A stretch of DNA of 64,000 nucleotides from JBEIFW01 sp046081125 (GTDB taxonomy: Bacteria; Actinomycetota; Acidimicrobiia; Acidimicrobiales; Ilumatobacteraceae). Numbering within the stretch: position 1 is the stretch's first letter; every line of letters begins with the position of its first letter. The position numbers and the translations under genes are program-made. The notes beneath the pieces are model-generated. The model ran no database searches. It saw only the letters and a program-made list of their open reading frames with translations, and was not told where the DNA came from. The stretch is from positions 1 through 64,000 of the forward strand of contig JBJTVH010000002.1 in NCBI GenBank assembly GCA_046081125.1, written 5' to 3'. Below, one piece after another: positions 26,081-34,769 of the stretch.

Positions 26081-26755
26081 GTGAGCGACGCCGTCGTGCC
26101 GTCCACCGGCTGGGGCGTGCTCCACCTGTTCTGCAAGCCGACGCCGCTGCTCGACCCCGACGCGGTCACTGCGGCGGTGCGATCGGCGGAGGCTGCCGAT
26201 CTGCAGGTGGTGTGCGTGTCGATCCTCGGTCACAAGGCCGACGTCGGCGTCCTGGCGCTCGGCCCCGACCTGCGTGAGCTCCGCCGGCTGCAGACGCTGT
26301 TGCAGCACGCGGGTCTGGAGGTGGTCGACTCCTACGTGTCGCTCACCGAGGTGAGCGAGTATGCGCAGGGGATGCCGCCGGAGATGCTCACCCCTCGGCT
26401 CTATCCGAAGCTGCCGCCGGAGGGGAAGCCCGCCTGGTGCTTCTACCCGATGTCCAAGCGGCGAGAAGGGCACGCGAACTGGTTCACGTTGCCCTACGAG
26501 CGCCGTCACGAGCTGATGCTCGAACACGGCACGTCGGGTCGGAAGTTCGCCGGTCGGATCCTGCAGCTCGTCACCGGCTCGACCGGCCTGGACGACTTCG
26601 AATGGGGCGTCACCCTGTTCGGGGTGCACCCCGACGACCTCAAGGCGGCGGTGTACACGATGCGGTACGACGAGGCCTCGGCGATCTACGGCGAGTTCGG
26701 GCCCTTCTACACCGGCATGGTCACGCCGGTGGAGGGGCTGTTCACCGAAGGCTGA
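26081..26755 (+). CDS. hemQ: Coproheme decarboxylase HemQ (chlorite dismutase family)
   Basis: A 224-residue enzyme completing the coproporphyrin-dependent haem pathway by oxidative decarboxylation of coproheme. The proximal haem ligand is H149 (EHGTSGRKF), and Y122 in FYPMSKRR is the catalytic tyrosine; their 27-residue spacing equals that of S. aureus HemQ Y145/H172. The GTG start is two bases after the protease stop, so the genes are tightly coupled. No other haem genes are in the window. The final 14 bp overlap the converging receptor-lipoprotein gene. Confidence 0.93.
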   Translation: MSDAVVPSTGWGVLHLFCKPTPLLDPDAVTAAVRSAEAADLQVVCVSILGHKADVGVLALGPDLRELRRLQTLLQHAGLEVVDSYVSLTEVSEYAQGMPPEMLTPRLYPKLPPEGKPAWCFYPMSKRREGHANWFTLPYERRHELMLEHGTSGRKFAGRILQLVTGSTGLDDFEWGVTLFGVHPDDLKAAVYTMRYDEASAIYGEFGPFYTGMVTPVEGLFTEG

Positions 26756-28028
26756 ACACCCGCAGCAGCCGGGTGCGCCCGCCGGTGTCGAAGCGGTGCA
26801 ACTCGAATCGGGCGTCGATCGGGTTGCCGGCGTCGTCGAGGTCGAGCGGACCGGATGCGCCGACGAGGTCGATGTTGCGGCCCTCGGCGATCAGCTCGGC
26901 GCACCGCTGCACCGTCGCGCACGACACGCCGGCCCGGCTCGAGTCGACGATCCGGGGCCCGAACACGGCAGGGTCGTCGGTGCGGGCCGCCTCGGCGGCG
27001 ACGGCGAGCAGGTTGACGCAGTCGTAGCCGTAGGCGGCGTACGACCAGGTTCGGGTCAGGGCGGGGTCGGCCGCCGTTACGACGTCGCGGAAGGTGGGGT
27101 CGGTCGCGTCGGCCTGCGGCAGCAGCAGCGAGACGCCGTCAAGGGCGGTGTCGCTGCCGAACACGTCGAGCAGCTCCTGCTGGCGAAACCCTTCGGACAC
27201 CACGACCGGGACGCCGGGTGGGCGCAGCCCGGCGGCGAACAGCCCGGCGAGCACCCGTGCGCCGGGTTCGACGTTGCCGACGACGGCGACGGCGTCGGGC
27301 CGGTCGGCGGTGGTGCTGGCGCGCGCCGCGACCTCGGCGGGCGCCGGGGCACGGGCGTCGTAGAGGGTGCTCCGGCTCTCGATGCCCTGGCCGCGTAGCT
27401 CGGCGGTCAACCCGCCGGCGATCTCCACGCCGTAGTCGTCCGCCGGAGCGATCACCGCCACCCGCCGGGCACCGGTCTCGACCAGCACCCGGCCGAGCGC
27501 GCGCCCGGACGTCGCAACACTGGGCATCGTGGTCACGACGGTGCCCCGGGGTCGGGGGGACCGGGCGCTGGTGGGGGTCGCGGGGTGGCAGACGACGGCG
27601 CCGGTGGCGCGCTCGGCGACCAGCGGCGCCACCCGCGCCGACAGCGGACCGACGATCGCGTCGGCGCCCGCAGCGAGCAGTTCGTCGAGCGCGAGCGAGG
27701 TGGCCGCCGGATCGGCGCCCTCGTCGGCCGTGCGCACCTGGATCCACTTCCCGAGCACGCCACCGGACCGGTTGATCTGGGCCACGGCGAGCTCGATGCC
27801 GTTGCGCAGCCCTCGTGCCGTCGTGCTGGCGGTCCCGGCGGTGGGCAGCAGCACCCCGATCGTGAGCACGCCGTCGGCTGCGCGCGGCGGTGCCGCACTC
27901 GTGGCCGGGATCGTTGAGGTCGCCGGTGCCGGATCGCTGCCGGCGCATGCGGCCGCCGACGCCAGCGCCGCCATCAGGAGCACACCCGGCGCGAGCGTCG
28001 CCCCGCCGGGCCTGCGTCGAGCTCCCAC
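26742..28028 (-). CDS. Periplasmic-binding-protein type I lipoprotein (branched-chain-amino-acid receptor-like)
   Basis: A 428-residue exported protein. The N-terminus has a signal sequence with a weak lipobox ending at C28 (SAAAC), then a Ser/Thr/Pro linker. From about residue 55 (GVLTIGVLLPTAGTAS) it follows the Peripla_BP_6 fold: GIELAVAQINRSGGVLG, IVGPLSARVAP and a second lobe starting near GARRVAVIAPADDYG. These receptors deliver amino acids or amides to ABC importers or sense ligands, but no importer gene is nearby. The GTG start has a TATCCT -10 box 9 nt upstream and diverges from AlaX. Confidence 0.88.
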   Translation of the reverse strand: MGARRRPGGATLAPGVLLMAALASAAACAGSDPAPATSTIPATSAAPPRAADGVLTIGVLLPTAGTASTTARGLRNGIELAVAQINRSGGVLGKWIQVRTADEGADPAATSLALDELLAAGADAIVGPLSARVAPLVAERATGAVVCHPATPTSARSPRPRGTVVTTMPSVATSGRALGRVLVETGARRVAVIAPADDYGVEIAGGLTAELRGQGIESRSTLYDARAPAPAEVAARASTTADRPDAVAVVGNVEPGARVLAGLFAAGLRPPGVPVVVSEGFRQQELLDVFGSDTALDGVSLLLPQADATDPTFRDVVTAADPALTRTWSYAAYGYDCVNLLAVAAEAARTDDPAVFGPRIVDSSRAGVSCATVQRCAELIAEGRNIDLVGASGPLDLDDAGNPIDARFELHRFDTGGRTRLLRVFSLR

Positions 28029-28037
28029 GAAGACCCG

Positions 28038-28043
28038 AGGATA
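28038..28043 (-). promoter_or_regulatory. -10 box of the receptor lipoprotein gene
   Basis: Minus-strand TATCCT ends 9 nt before the GTG at 28028. On the other strand a weaker CAGGAT (28063-28068) sits 7 nt before the AlaX ATG at 28076. Confidence 0.45.
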
Positions 28044-28075
28044 GGCGGGGTGCCCCAGCGGGCAGGATGGCGGCC

Positions 28076-28783
28076 ATGGAGACCGAGTTGCTCTACCTGC
28101 GCGACGGCGACCTGCGGTCGTTCTCGGCCCGGGTCGTCGGGGTCCGTGACGACGCCGTGACGCTCGACCGCACCGCGTTCTACCCGACCGGAGGCGGCCA
28201 GCCCCACGACACGGGCACGCTGGCCGGGCGGGTGGTCACCGACGTGCGCAAGGAACCCGACGGGGTCTGGCACGCCGTCGGCGAGGGGCACGGCCTGGCC
28301 GCTGGCGACACCGTCGAGGGGCTCGTCGACGACGACCGGCGCCGGGCGCTCAGCCGCACCCATACGGCGTTGCACGTGTTGTGCGGGGTGATCTGGAACG
28401 AGTGGCGGGTGCCGGTGACCGGCGGGAACATGGAACCGCTGTCGGCCCGGATGGACTTCGAATTCGACCCGTTGCCCGAGGGGTTCGGCGCCCGCATCGA
28501 GGAGTTGGTCAACGCCGAGCTGGCGGCGGATCGCCCGGTGCGGGTCTCGTTCCTGCCTCGCTCGACGGCGGTCACCGACGAGGACCTGATCCGCACGAAG
28601 GTGTCGCTGATCCCCGAGTCGGTGTCGGAGATCCGGGTGGTCGACATCGTGGGCCTCGACAAGCAGGCCGACGGGGGCACCCACGTGCCCTCCACCGGGG
28701 CCGTGGGTCGCATCCGCGTCGTGAAGCTGGAGAACAAGGGAAAGGGCAACAAGCGCGTGCGGCTGGTCGTCGAAGACGCCTGA
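28076..28783 (+). CDS. Alanyl-tRNA editing protein (AlaX family)
   Basis: A 235-residue stand-alone editing domain that should hydrolyse mischarged Ser- or Gly-tRNA(Ala). FYPTGGGQPHDTG and the zinc motif HTALH (HxxxH) are present. The second zinc motif normally reads CxxxH (CGGTH); here it is QADGGTHVPSTGAVG, with Asp where Cys is expected, so the metal site is altered or belongs to an Asp-type subgroup. The ATG at 28076 gives the usual METELLYL-type start; an ATG three codons earlier is also possible. Confidence 0.9.
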   Translation: METELLYLRDGDLRSFSARVVGVRDDAVTLDRTAFYPTGGGQPHDTGTLAGRVVTDVRKEPDGVWHAVGEGHGLAAGDTVEGLVDDDRRRALSRTHTALHVLCGVIWNEWRVPVTGGNMEPLSARMDFEFDPLPEGFGARIEELVNAELAADRPVRVSFLPRSTAVTDEDLIRTKVSLIPESVSEIRVVDIVGLDKQADGGTHVPSTGAVGRIRVVKLENKGKGNKRVRLVVEDA

Positions 28784-28832
28784 GGCCCGGCCGCGCGTCG
28801 CGAGCCGTACGCCGGGTGTCGGGCAGGTCGCC

Positions 28833-28838
28833 TACGGT
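28833..28838 (+). promoter_or_regulatory. Possible -10 box of the subtilase gene
   Basis: TACGGT 42 nt before the ATG, leaving a leader of about 36 nt that carries an AAAGGA ribosome-binding site. No convincing -35 was found. Confidence 0.35.
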
Positions 28839-28880
28839 GACAGGGTTCAGCGGGCTGAGCGCCCGGTCGAAAGGACCACC

Positions 28881-31199
28881 ATGGTTCGCCGGGCGATCAT
28901 CGCAACCGCCGCGCTCGCCGCCGGCCTGGTCGTCCTGCCGTCGGTCGCCGTCCTGGCGGCCGGGCCGGGGAGCGAGCCGGGGAGCGAGCCGGGGCCGTCG
29001 GCCGCCCGGGTCGTGCCCGGCGCGGTGGCGGCGAGCAGTGCGCTCCCGAAGGCGCTGGAGGGCACGCAGCGGTTCCTGGTGTCGTTCACCGACCCGTCGG
29101 TGCCGGATGCGATCCGGGGGGCCGGGTTCACGGTGGGTTCGGTGCTCGAACGGTTGTCGATCGCGGTGGTGGTGACCGAACCGGAGCGACGCGACGAGTT
29201 GGCCGCCGTGCCGGGGGTTGCGTCGGTGTCGGAGGACCGCATGGTGTCCCGGGCGGCCACCCAGGTGCTGCCGGGGGGCACGACGCAGTGGAACCTCGAC
29301 CGGATCGACCAGGCGACGAACGCCTACGACCAGCGGTACCGCTACCCGGGCACCGGCGAAGGCGTGCGGGTGTACGTGTTCGACGGCGGGGTGCGACCCG
29401 ATCATGCGGAGTTCTCGGGCCGGGTGGTCGCCGGGTTCACGGCGATCGTGCCCGACGACGGCTACGGCACCGGCGACTGCGACGGGCACGGCACGCACGT
29501 GGCCGGCACGATCGCAGGCTCGACGGTCGGGATGGCCAAGCGGGCCACGATCGTGCCGGTGCGCGTGCTCGGCTGCGACGGGTCGGGCTCCGGTGCCGGC
29601 ATCCTCGACGGCGTCGACTGGGTGCTCGCCCAGCACGTCGCCGGAACGCCGGCGCTGGCGAACATGAGTCTCGGGTTCGACGGCGTGTTCACGGCGATGG
29701 ACGACGCCGTCGCATCGTTGGTCGCCGCCGGGATCACGGTGGTCGTCGCTGCGGGCAACGGAGGGGACGACAGCGTCGGCGACGACGCCTGCACCGTCAG
29801 CCCGGCGCGAGCACCCAGCGCCATCACGGTGGGGGCGACCACTTCCTCTGACGCCCGGGCCGGGTTCTCCAACTTCGGAACCTGTGTCGACCTCTTCGCG
29901 CCCGGCGTGAGCATTCGCTCGGCATCGCACAACGGAGCGGCCACTGCCTTCCGGACGATGAGCGGCACGTCGATGGCGTCGCCGGCGGTCGCGGGGATCG
30001 CTGCGGTGTACCTCGGGATCGATCCGACCGCGTCGCCGGCCACGGTGACCGCGGCGATCACGGGTGCGGCGACGGCGGGTGCGGTCACGAGCCCGGGGAC
30101 GGGGAGTCCGAACCGTTTGGCCCGCGTGCCCGCCTACTCGGTGCCGGCCAACGATGCGTTCGCCTCGGCTGCGGCGCTGCCGGCCATTGCGGGCACCTCG
30201 ACGCGCACCGTGTCGAACGTGGCAGCGGACAGCGAGTCCGGCGAGCCGGTGCACGCCGGGGTGACGGGCGGGGCCTCGCTGTGGTGGACGATCACCCCGG
30301 CGGTGTCGGGCACCTTGCTGCTCACCACCCAAGGCAGCGGGCCGGACACGGCGCTCGGGCTCTACACCGGTTCCGGCGTCGGCTCGCTCACCACCGTGGC
30401 CAGCAACGACGACGTCGCACCCGGATCGAGCTGGTCCCAGGTGCAGCGGTCCGTGACCTCGGGGACCACCTATCGGATCGCGGTCGACACCAGGTACGCC
30501 TCGACCGGGTCCGTGGTCCTGGGCGTCACGCTCGTGGAGTCCGCGCCACCGCCCTCGGGCGCGCCGGGGATACCGACCGGGGTGACGGCCGAGGGCGCGG
30601 GCACCAGCGCCACCGTCTCGTGGACGGCGCCGTCGCCGGGGGGCTCGCCGATCACCGGCTACACCGCCACGGCGACGCCGGGTGGGGCCACCTGCACGAC
30701 GGCGACCACCACCTGCACGCTCACGGGACTCGTCGCCGGGAGCACCTACACGGTGCAGGTGATCGCCACGAACGGCTTCGGGTCGTCGAGCCCGGGGATC
30801 ACCACGTTCACGGTGGCGTCGGTCGCCGTGCATCCGGTGTCGCCGGTGCGGTTGTTCGATACGCGGCCGGAGGCGCCGGCGGGTGTGGTGGCGGTGGCGA
30901 AGATGGCGGTGTCGGCGGGGGGTGTGTTGAAGGTGAAGGTGGCGGGTGTTGCGGGGGTGCCGTCGTCGGGGGTGGGGGCGGTGTCGTTGAATGTGACGGT
31001 GACGCAGCCGGCGGGGCCGGGGTTCGTGACGGTGTATCCGTGTGGGGATCGGCCGTTGGCGTCGAACGTGAATTTCGTGGCGGGGCAGACGGTGCCGAAT
31101 GCGGTGATCGCGCCGGTGTCGGCGCAGGGTGAGGTGTGCTTCTACTCGATGGCGACGACGCATCTGATCGCCGATGTGAACGGGTGGTTCGCCGCCTGA
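28881..31199 (+). CDS. Secreted S8 subtilisin-like serine protease with C-terminal DVNGWF domain
   Basis: A 772-residue exported protease. Order: signal peptide (1-27), a GSEP-repeat linker, an I9-type propeptide (64-125), and a proteinase-K-like catalytic domain with D168, H203 (GHGTHVAG), N293 and S364 (GTSMASP). A beta-rich domain (about 395-555), a fibronectin-III domain (about 562-648) and a C-terminal module (650-772, beginning VSPVRLFDTRP and ending DVNGWFAA) follow. The last module recurs in surface proteins of this lineage and may attach to the cell envelope. Its DNA is strikingly G/T-rich with TTG, GTG and GGT codons, unlike the rest of the gene. The catalytic Asp motif FDGGV is a variant of the usual DTGI. 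Confidence 0.93.
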   Translation: MVRRAIIATAALAAGLVVLPSVAVLAAGPGSEPGSEPGPSAARVVPGAVAASSALPKALEGTQRFLVSFTDPSVPDAIRGAGFTVGSVLERLSIAVVVTEPERRDELAAVPGVASVSEDRMVSRAATQVLPGGTTQWNLDRIDQATNAYDQRYRYPGTGEGVRVYVFDGGVRPDHAEFSGRVVAGFTAIVPDDGYGTGDCDGHGTHVAGTIAGSTVGMAKRATIVPVRVLGCDGSGSGAGILDGVDWVLAQHVAGTPALANMSLGFDGVFTAMDDAVASLVAAGITVVVAAGNGGDDSVGDDACTVSPARAPSAITVGATTSSDARAGFSNFGTCVDLFAPGVSIRSASHNGAATAFRTMSGTSMASPAVAGIAAVYLGIDPTASPATVTAAITGAATAGAVTSPGTGSPNRLARVPAYSVPANDAFASAAALPAIAGTSTRTVSNVAADSESGEPVHAGVTGGASLWWTITPAVSGTLLLTTQGSGPDTALGLYTGSGVGSLTTVASNDDVAPGSSWSQVQRSVTSGTTYRIAVDTRYASTGSVVLGVTLVESAPPPSGAPGIPTGVTAEGAGTSATVSWTAPSPGGSPITGYTATATPGGATCTTATTTCTLTGLVAGSTYTVQVIATNGFGSSSPGITTFTVASVAVHPVSPVRLFDTRPEAPAGVVAVAKMAVSAGGVLKVKVAGVAGVPSSGVGAVSLNVTVTQPAGPGFVTVYPCGDRPLASNVNFVAGQTVPNAVIAPVSAQGEVCFYSMATTHLIADVNGWFAA

Positions 31200-31232
31200 T
31201 CCCGGTCCGGGCCGATGTGCGAGCCTGAGCCC

Positions 31233-32048
31233 ATGGCCGACCTCGACGACCTTCGCGCCGTGCTGCACCGGATCGGGCCGGTCGTGGTGGCCTTCTCCGG
31301 CGGCGCAGACTCGGCGTTCCTCGCCCGGGTCGCCCACGACACCCTCGGCCCGGAGGCGTGCCGGGTGGTGACTGCGGTCTCGCCGTCGCTGGCCGGCGCC
31401 GAACTCGACGACTGCCGGTCGCTGGCCGCCGACTGGGGCCTGCACTGGTCCACCGTGGCCACCGACGAGATGGAACGAGCGGCGTATCGCCGCAACGACG
31501 CCGACCGCTGCTACCACTGCAAGAGCGCCCTCATGGATGCGCTCGCCCCGGTCGTGGGCGAGGCCACCGTCGTGCTGGGCGTCAACCTCGACGATCTCGG
31601 CGACCACCGGCCCGGCCAGCGGGCCGCCGCCGAGGCCGGGGCCCGGTTCCCCCTCGTCGAGGCGGGGTTCACCAAGGCCGACGTCCGCGCCTGGTCGCAG
31701 CGGCTGGGGTTGCGCACCTGGGACAAGCCGGCCGCGGCCTGCCTGGCCTCGCGCCTGCCCTATGGCACGGCGGTGAGCGTGGCGCTGCTGTCGCGCGTCG
31801 AGCGGGCCGAGGCGGCGCTGCGGTCGCTGGGGTTCGCGGCGGTCCGGGTCCGCCACTACGGCGACACGGCCCGGATCGAGCTCCCGCTCGCCGCCCTGCC
31901 CGCCGCCGTCGCCGAGCGCGAGGCGATCGTGGCCGGTGTGACCGGCGCCGGCTACCGGTACGTGACGCTCGATCTCGAGGGCCTGCGCTCGGGGAACCTG
32001 AACGCAGCGCTCGGGGTGACCGCTCCCGCCGGTCCGCTGCGTTTGTGA
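31233..32048 (+). CDS. larE: ATP-dependent sacrificial sulfur transferase LarE
   Basis: A 271-residue PP-loop enzyme that supplies sulfur for the nickel-pincer cofactor of lactate racemase. The PP-loop SGGADS is at 22-27, and C170 in KPAAACLASR aligns with the sulfur-donating cysteine of the L. plantarum enzyme. A CYHCK pair (93-96) is typical. larB, larC and a racemase are not in the window, so its partners are elsewhere or it serves another nickel-pincer enzyme. An in-frame ATG six codons upstream is possible. It ends 35 bp before nuoA. Confidence 0.92.
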   Translation: MADLDDLRAVLHRIGPVVVAFSGGADSAFLARVAHDTLGPEACRVVTAVSPSLAGAELDDCRSLAADWGLHWSTVATDEMERAAYRRNDADRCYHCKSALMDALAPVVGEATVVLGVNLDDLGDHRPGQRAAAEAGARFPLVEAGFTKADVRAWSQRLGLRTWDKPAAACLASRLPYGTAVSVALLSRVERAEAALRSLGFAAVRVRHYGDTARIELPLAALPAAVAEREAIVAGVTGAGYRYVTLDLEGLRSGNLNAALGVTAPAGPLRL

Positions 32049-32068
32049 GGTCGTTCACGCACTCGGAC

Positions 32069-32074
32069 TAGAGT
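32069..32074 (+). promoter_or_regulatory. Putative -10 box of the nuo operon
   Basis: TAGAGT lies 9 nt before the nuoA ATG in the 35-bp gap after larE. No clear -35 is seen, and transcription from larE could also contribute. Confidence 0.45.
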
Positions 32075-32083
32075 CGCCGACCG

Positions 32084-32449
32084 ATGTCCGACTTCCTGCG
32101 GAACTACCTCACCGTGGCCATCTTCATGGCGACGGCGGTGGTCCTGGCGGCCCTGCTGCTCAGCCTGGCGGCCGCGGTCCGCCCGTCCCGGCCGCAGTCG
32201 CAGAAGTACATCCCCTACGAAAGTGGCGTCGACCCGGTGGGCGACGGCTGGTCGCAGAGCCAGATCCGCTACTACGTGTTCGCCGTCCTGTTCGTCATCT
32301 TCGACGTCGAGGCGGTGTTCATCTTCCCCTGGGCCACCCAGCTCGAGGTGTACGGCGTGTTCGGCCTGGTGGAGATGGGCATCTTCGTGGGGGTGCTCCT
32401 GCTCGGGCTGGTCTACGCCTGGCGCAAGGGCGTCCTGCGGTGGGTTTGA
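32084..32449 (+). CDS. nuoA: NADH-quinone oxidoreductase subunit A
   Basis: A 121-residue membrane subunit of respiratory complex I with three helices (about 8-30, 64-84, 89-111). The conserved YIPYESGVDPVGD loop that contacts the quinone site is present at about 42-54. It starts the operon and is followed 28 bp later by nuoB. Length is normal. Confidence 0.97.
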   Translation: MSDFLRNYLTVAIFMATAVVLAALLLSLAAAVRPSRPQSQKYIPYESGVDPVGDGWSQSQIRYYVFAVLFVIFDVEAVFIFPWATQLEVYGVFGLVEMGIFVGVLLLGLVYAWRKGVLRWV

Positions 32450-32477
32450 GCACGGTCCTTCGATCGGTGGAGTCCTG

Positions 32478-32981
32478 ATGGGTCTGGTCGAGAAGGGGCG
32501 CATGCCCAAGCCCCTCACCAAGCTGTTCAACATCGGTCGCTCGTACTCGATGTGGGTGTACCAGTGGGGCCTCGCCTGCTGCGCCATCGAGATGGGTGCG
32601 GCGTTCGGGTCGCCCCGGTACGACGTGATGCGCCTCGGGGTCATCCCGCTGCCCGCGAGCCCCCGCCAGGCCGATCTCGTCGTCATCTCGGGCACGGTCA
32701 CCGACAAGATGGCGCCCTCCATCCGGCGCCTCTGGGAACAGATGCCCGACCCGAAGTACGTGATCTCCATGGGGTCGTGCGCCAACTGCGGCGGCCCTTA
32801 CTGGGACAGCTACTCGGTCACCAAAGGCGTCGACCAGATCATCCCGGTCGACGTGTACGTGCCCGGATGCCCGCCCCGTCCCGAGGCGCTGCTCGAAGGG
32901 ATCGTCCTGCTCCAGGAGCGGATCAAGCACGAGGACATGTCCGCACGCTGGAGGGGTGAGCCCATTGTCGTCTCTGGCTGA
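32478..32981 (+). CDS. nuoB: NADH-quinone oxidoreductase subunit B
   Basis: A 167-residue peripheral subunit holding the terminal iron-sulfur cluster N2. Ligands C34, C35 (GLACCAIEM), C101 (SMGSCANCGG) and C131 (VPGCPPRPE) are all present. C104 is an additional cysteine close to the cluster, where Ser or Thr is more usual. The 3' end overlaps nuoC by 26 bp. The ATG at 32478 gives the standard short N-terminus. Confidence 0.97.
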   Translation: MGLVEKGRMPKPLTKLFNIGRSYSMWVYQWGLACCAIEMGAAFGSPRYDVMRLGVIPLPASPRQADLVVISGTVTDKMAPSIRRLWEQMPDPKYVISMGSCANCGGPYWDSYSVTKGVDQIIPVDVYVPGCPPRPEALLEGIVLLQERIKHEDMSARWRGEPIVVSG

Positions 32982-33591
32982 GCTGTCCGAGCGGCGTGCC
33001 GCCGCCGTCGAGCGGCTCGGAGCCGAACTCGGCGAGGCGCTGGTCGCCACCCACGAGGCGCCGGGCCGCGACACCTGGGTGCGGGTCCGCACCGATGCTT
33101 GGCGCACGGCGGGCGAGGTGCTGCGCCACCGCCTCGGCTTCGAGTACTTCGACTTCCTGTCGGCGATCGACTGGTTGCCGTCGCCCTACGGCCGGGGTGA
33201 GGACGACCCCACCCAGCCGGCGCCCGAGCGCAGCACCGAGATCCGCCCGGGGTACACCGGCGGCGAGACCCGGCTCCAGGTGCTCGCCCGGGTGTTCGAC
33301 GTGCGCAACAACGTCGGCCTGCTGCTCAAGGTCGACGTGCCCGATGCCGAGCCGGCCGTGGCCAGCTGGGTGCCGGTGTACGCCGGGGCCAACTGGCACG
33401 AGCGCGAGACCTGGGAGATGTTCGGCATCGTGTTCGCCGGCCACCCGGATCTCCGGAAGCTGTATCTGCCCACGGGGTTCGAGGGGTTCCCGCTGCGCAA
33501 GGACTACCCGTTGCTCGCCCGGCTCGTGAAGCCGTGGCCGGGCATCGTCGACGTCGAGCCCATGCCCGAGGGCATGGCCGGAGAGGAGTGA
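32956..33591 (+). CDS. nuoC: NADH-quinone oxidoreductase subunit C
   Basis: A 211-residue soluble subunit, separate from NuoD rather than fused. The signature ANWHERETWEMFGIVFAGHPDLRKLYL is present, followed by GFPLRKDYPL. It starts at GTG 32956 within the end of nuoB. An acidic, proline-rich insertion around residues 74-90 (PYGRGEDDPTQPAPE) is unusual in position and probably a surface loop. The gene ends five bases before the nuoD ATG. Confidence 0.95.
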   Translation: MSPLSSLAELSERRAAAVERLGAELGEALVATHEAPGRDTWVRVRTDAWRTAGEVLRHRLGFEYFDFLSAIDWLPSPYGRGEDDPTQPAPERSTEIRPGYTGGETRLQVLARVFDVRNNVGLLLKVDVPDAEPAVASWVPVYAGANWHERETWEMFGIVFAGHPDLRKLYLPTGFEGFPLRKDYPLLARLVKPWPGIVDVEPMPEGMAGEE

Positions 33592-33596
33592 GCGCA

Positions 33597-34769
33597 ATGA
33601 CCATGATCTCCGACCGCCAGCAGCTCTCGTACATCGCGTCGCAGGCGGCCGACGCCCGGGTGAACGTGGAGCTCGAGACCGAGGGCATGACGCTCAACAT
33701 CGGTCCGCAGCATCCGGCCACCCACGGCACGCTGCGGATCGTGTGCCGGCTCGACGGCGAGCAGGTGGTGTGGGCCGAACCCATTCCCGGCTACATGCAC
33801 CGCGGCTACGAGAAGCTCACCGAGGTTCGCACGTTCCCGCAGGTCACCACGTTGGTGAACCGGATCGACTGGCTCGGCTCGTTCTGCAACGAGGTGCCGT
33901 TCATCCTCGCGGCCGAGCAGCTCATGGACATCGAGGCGCCGCCCCGGGCCCAGCACATCCGCACCCTGCTGTTCGAGATGGGCCGGATCGCCAACGTGAT
34001 CCTGTTCCTCGGCGACATGGGTGTGCAGTTGGGCGCGGTCACCCCGGTGTTCTTCGCCTTCCGCGACCGGGAGTTCGTCCTCAACCAGATCGAGGCGGCC
34101 ACCGGCGGACGCTTCCACCCGAACTTCGACCGGATCGGCGGCCTCAAAGACGACCTTCCCAAGGGCTGGATCGACGAGTCCCGGGCCGTGATGCGCAGGG
34201 TCCGCAGTTTCTGCGACGAGATGGAAGACCTCCTCCTCGGCAACGAGATCTTCGAGGCCCGCACCCGTGGGATCGGTGTGATCCCCCGGGAGATCGCGCT
34301 GCAGTACGGCCTGTCGGGGGCGAACCTGCGGGCGTCGGGTGTCGACTGGGATCTCCGGCGCGACCAGAAGCTCCCGATGGCGTGGGACAAGTGCGACTGG
34401 AAGGTCTGGACCCACCCCGACGGCGACTCGTTCGCCCGGTACTGGGTGCGCCTCCAGGAGGTGCGCGAGTCGTCGAAGATCGTCGATCAGTTGCTCGACA
34501 CCATGCCGTCCGGGCCGATCATGGCCAAGGTCCCCCGCATCATCAAGGTGCCGGAGGGCGAGGCGTGGGTCGCAACGGAGAACCCGTTGGGAGAGATGGG
34601 TTACTACGTCGTGTCGAAGGGTGATCTCGGGCCCTTCCGGGTGAAGATCCGCTCGGCGAGCTTCTCCAACATCTCCGTGGCGTCGTGGGTGCTGCGGGGC
34701 ACCTACGTGCCGGACGTGATCACGATCCTGGCGAGCCTGTACTTCATCCTCGGGGACATCGACCGATGA
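33597..34769 (+). CDS. nuoD: NADH-quinone oxidoreductase subunit D
   Basis: A 390-residue subunit that lines the quinone pocket together with NuoB. GPQHPATHG (36-44) carries the quinone-site His. YMHRGYEKL includes R69, which by motif corresponds to the arginine dimethylated in the mitochondrial 49-kDa subunit. The ATG at 33597 is 8 nt after GAGAGGAG; a GTG at 33588 overlapping the nuoC stop is an alternative. The stop overlaps nuoH (ATGA): nuoE, nuoF and nuoG, normally found between them, are missing here. Confidence 0.97.
   Translation: MTMISDRQQLSYIASQAADARVNVELETEGMTLNIGPQHPATHGTLRIVCRLDGEQVVWAEPIPGYMHRGYEKLTEVRTFPQVTTLVNRIDWLGSFCNEVPFILAAEQLMDIEAPPRAQHIRTLLFEMGRIANVILFLGDMGVQLGAVTPVFFAFRDREFVLNQIEAATGGRFHPNFDRIGGLKDDLPKGWIDESRAVMRRVRSFCDEMEDLLLGNEIFEARTRGIGVIPREIALQYGLSGANLRASGVDWDLRRDQKLPMAWDKCDWKVWTHPDGDSFARYWVRLQEVRESSKIVDQLLDTMPSGPIMAKVPRIIKVPEGEAWVATENPLGEMGYYVVSKGDLGPFRVKIRSASFSNISVASWVLRGTYVPDVITILASLYFILGDIDR

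Noticed and set aside
28572..31856. Uninterrupted minus-strand frame of about 3.3 kb opposite the subtilase
   Set aside because: The translation is Arg/His/Gly-rich low-complexity sequence without domains. It mirrors GC-rich codon bias of the plus-strand genes; AlaX, subtilase and larE on plus are well supported.
32978..33591. Frameshift between nuoB and nuoC because of their overlap
   Set aside because: Both proteins are complete with normal ends; the 26-bp overlap is ordinary translational coupling.
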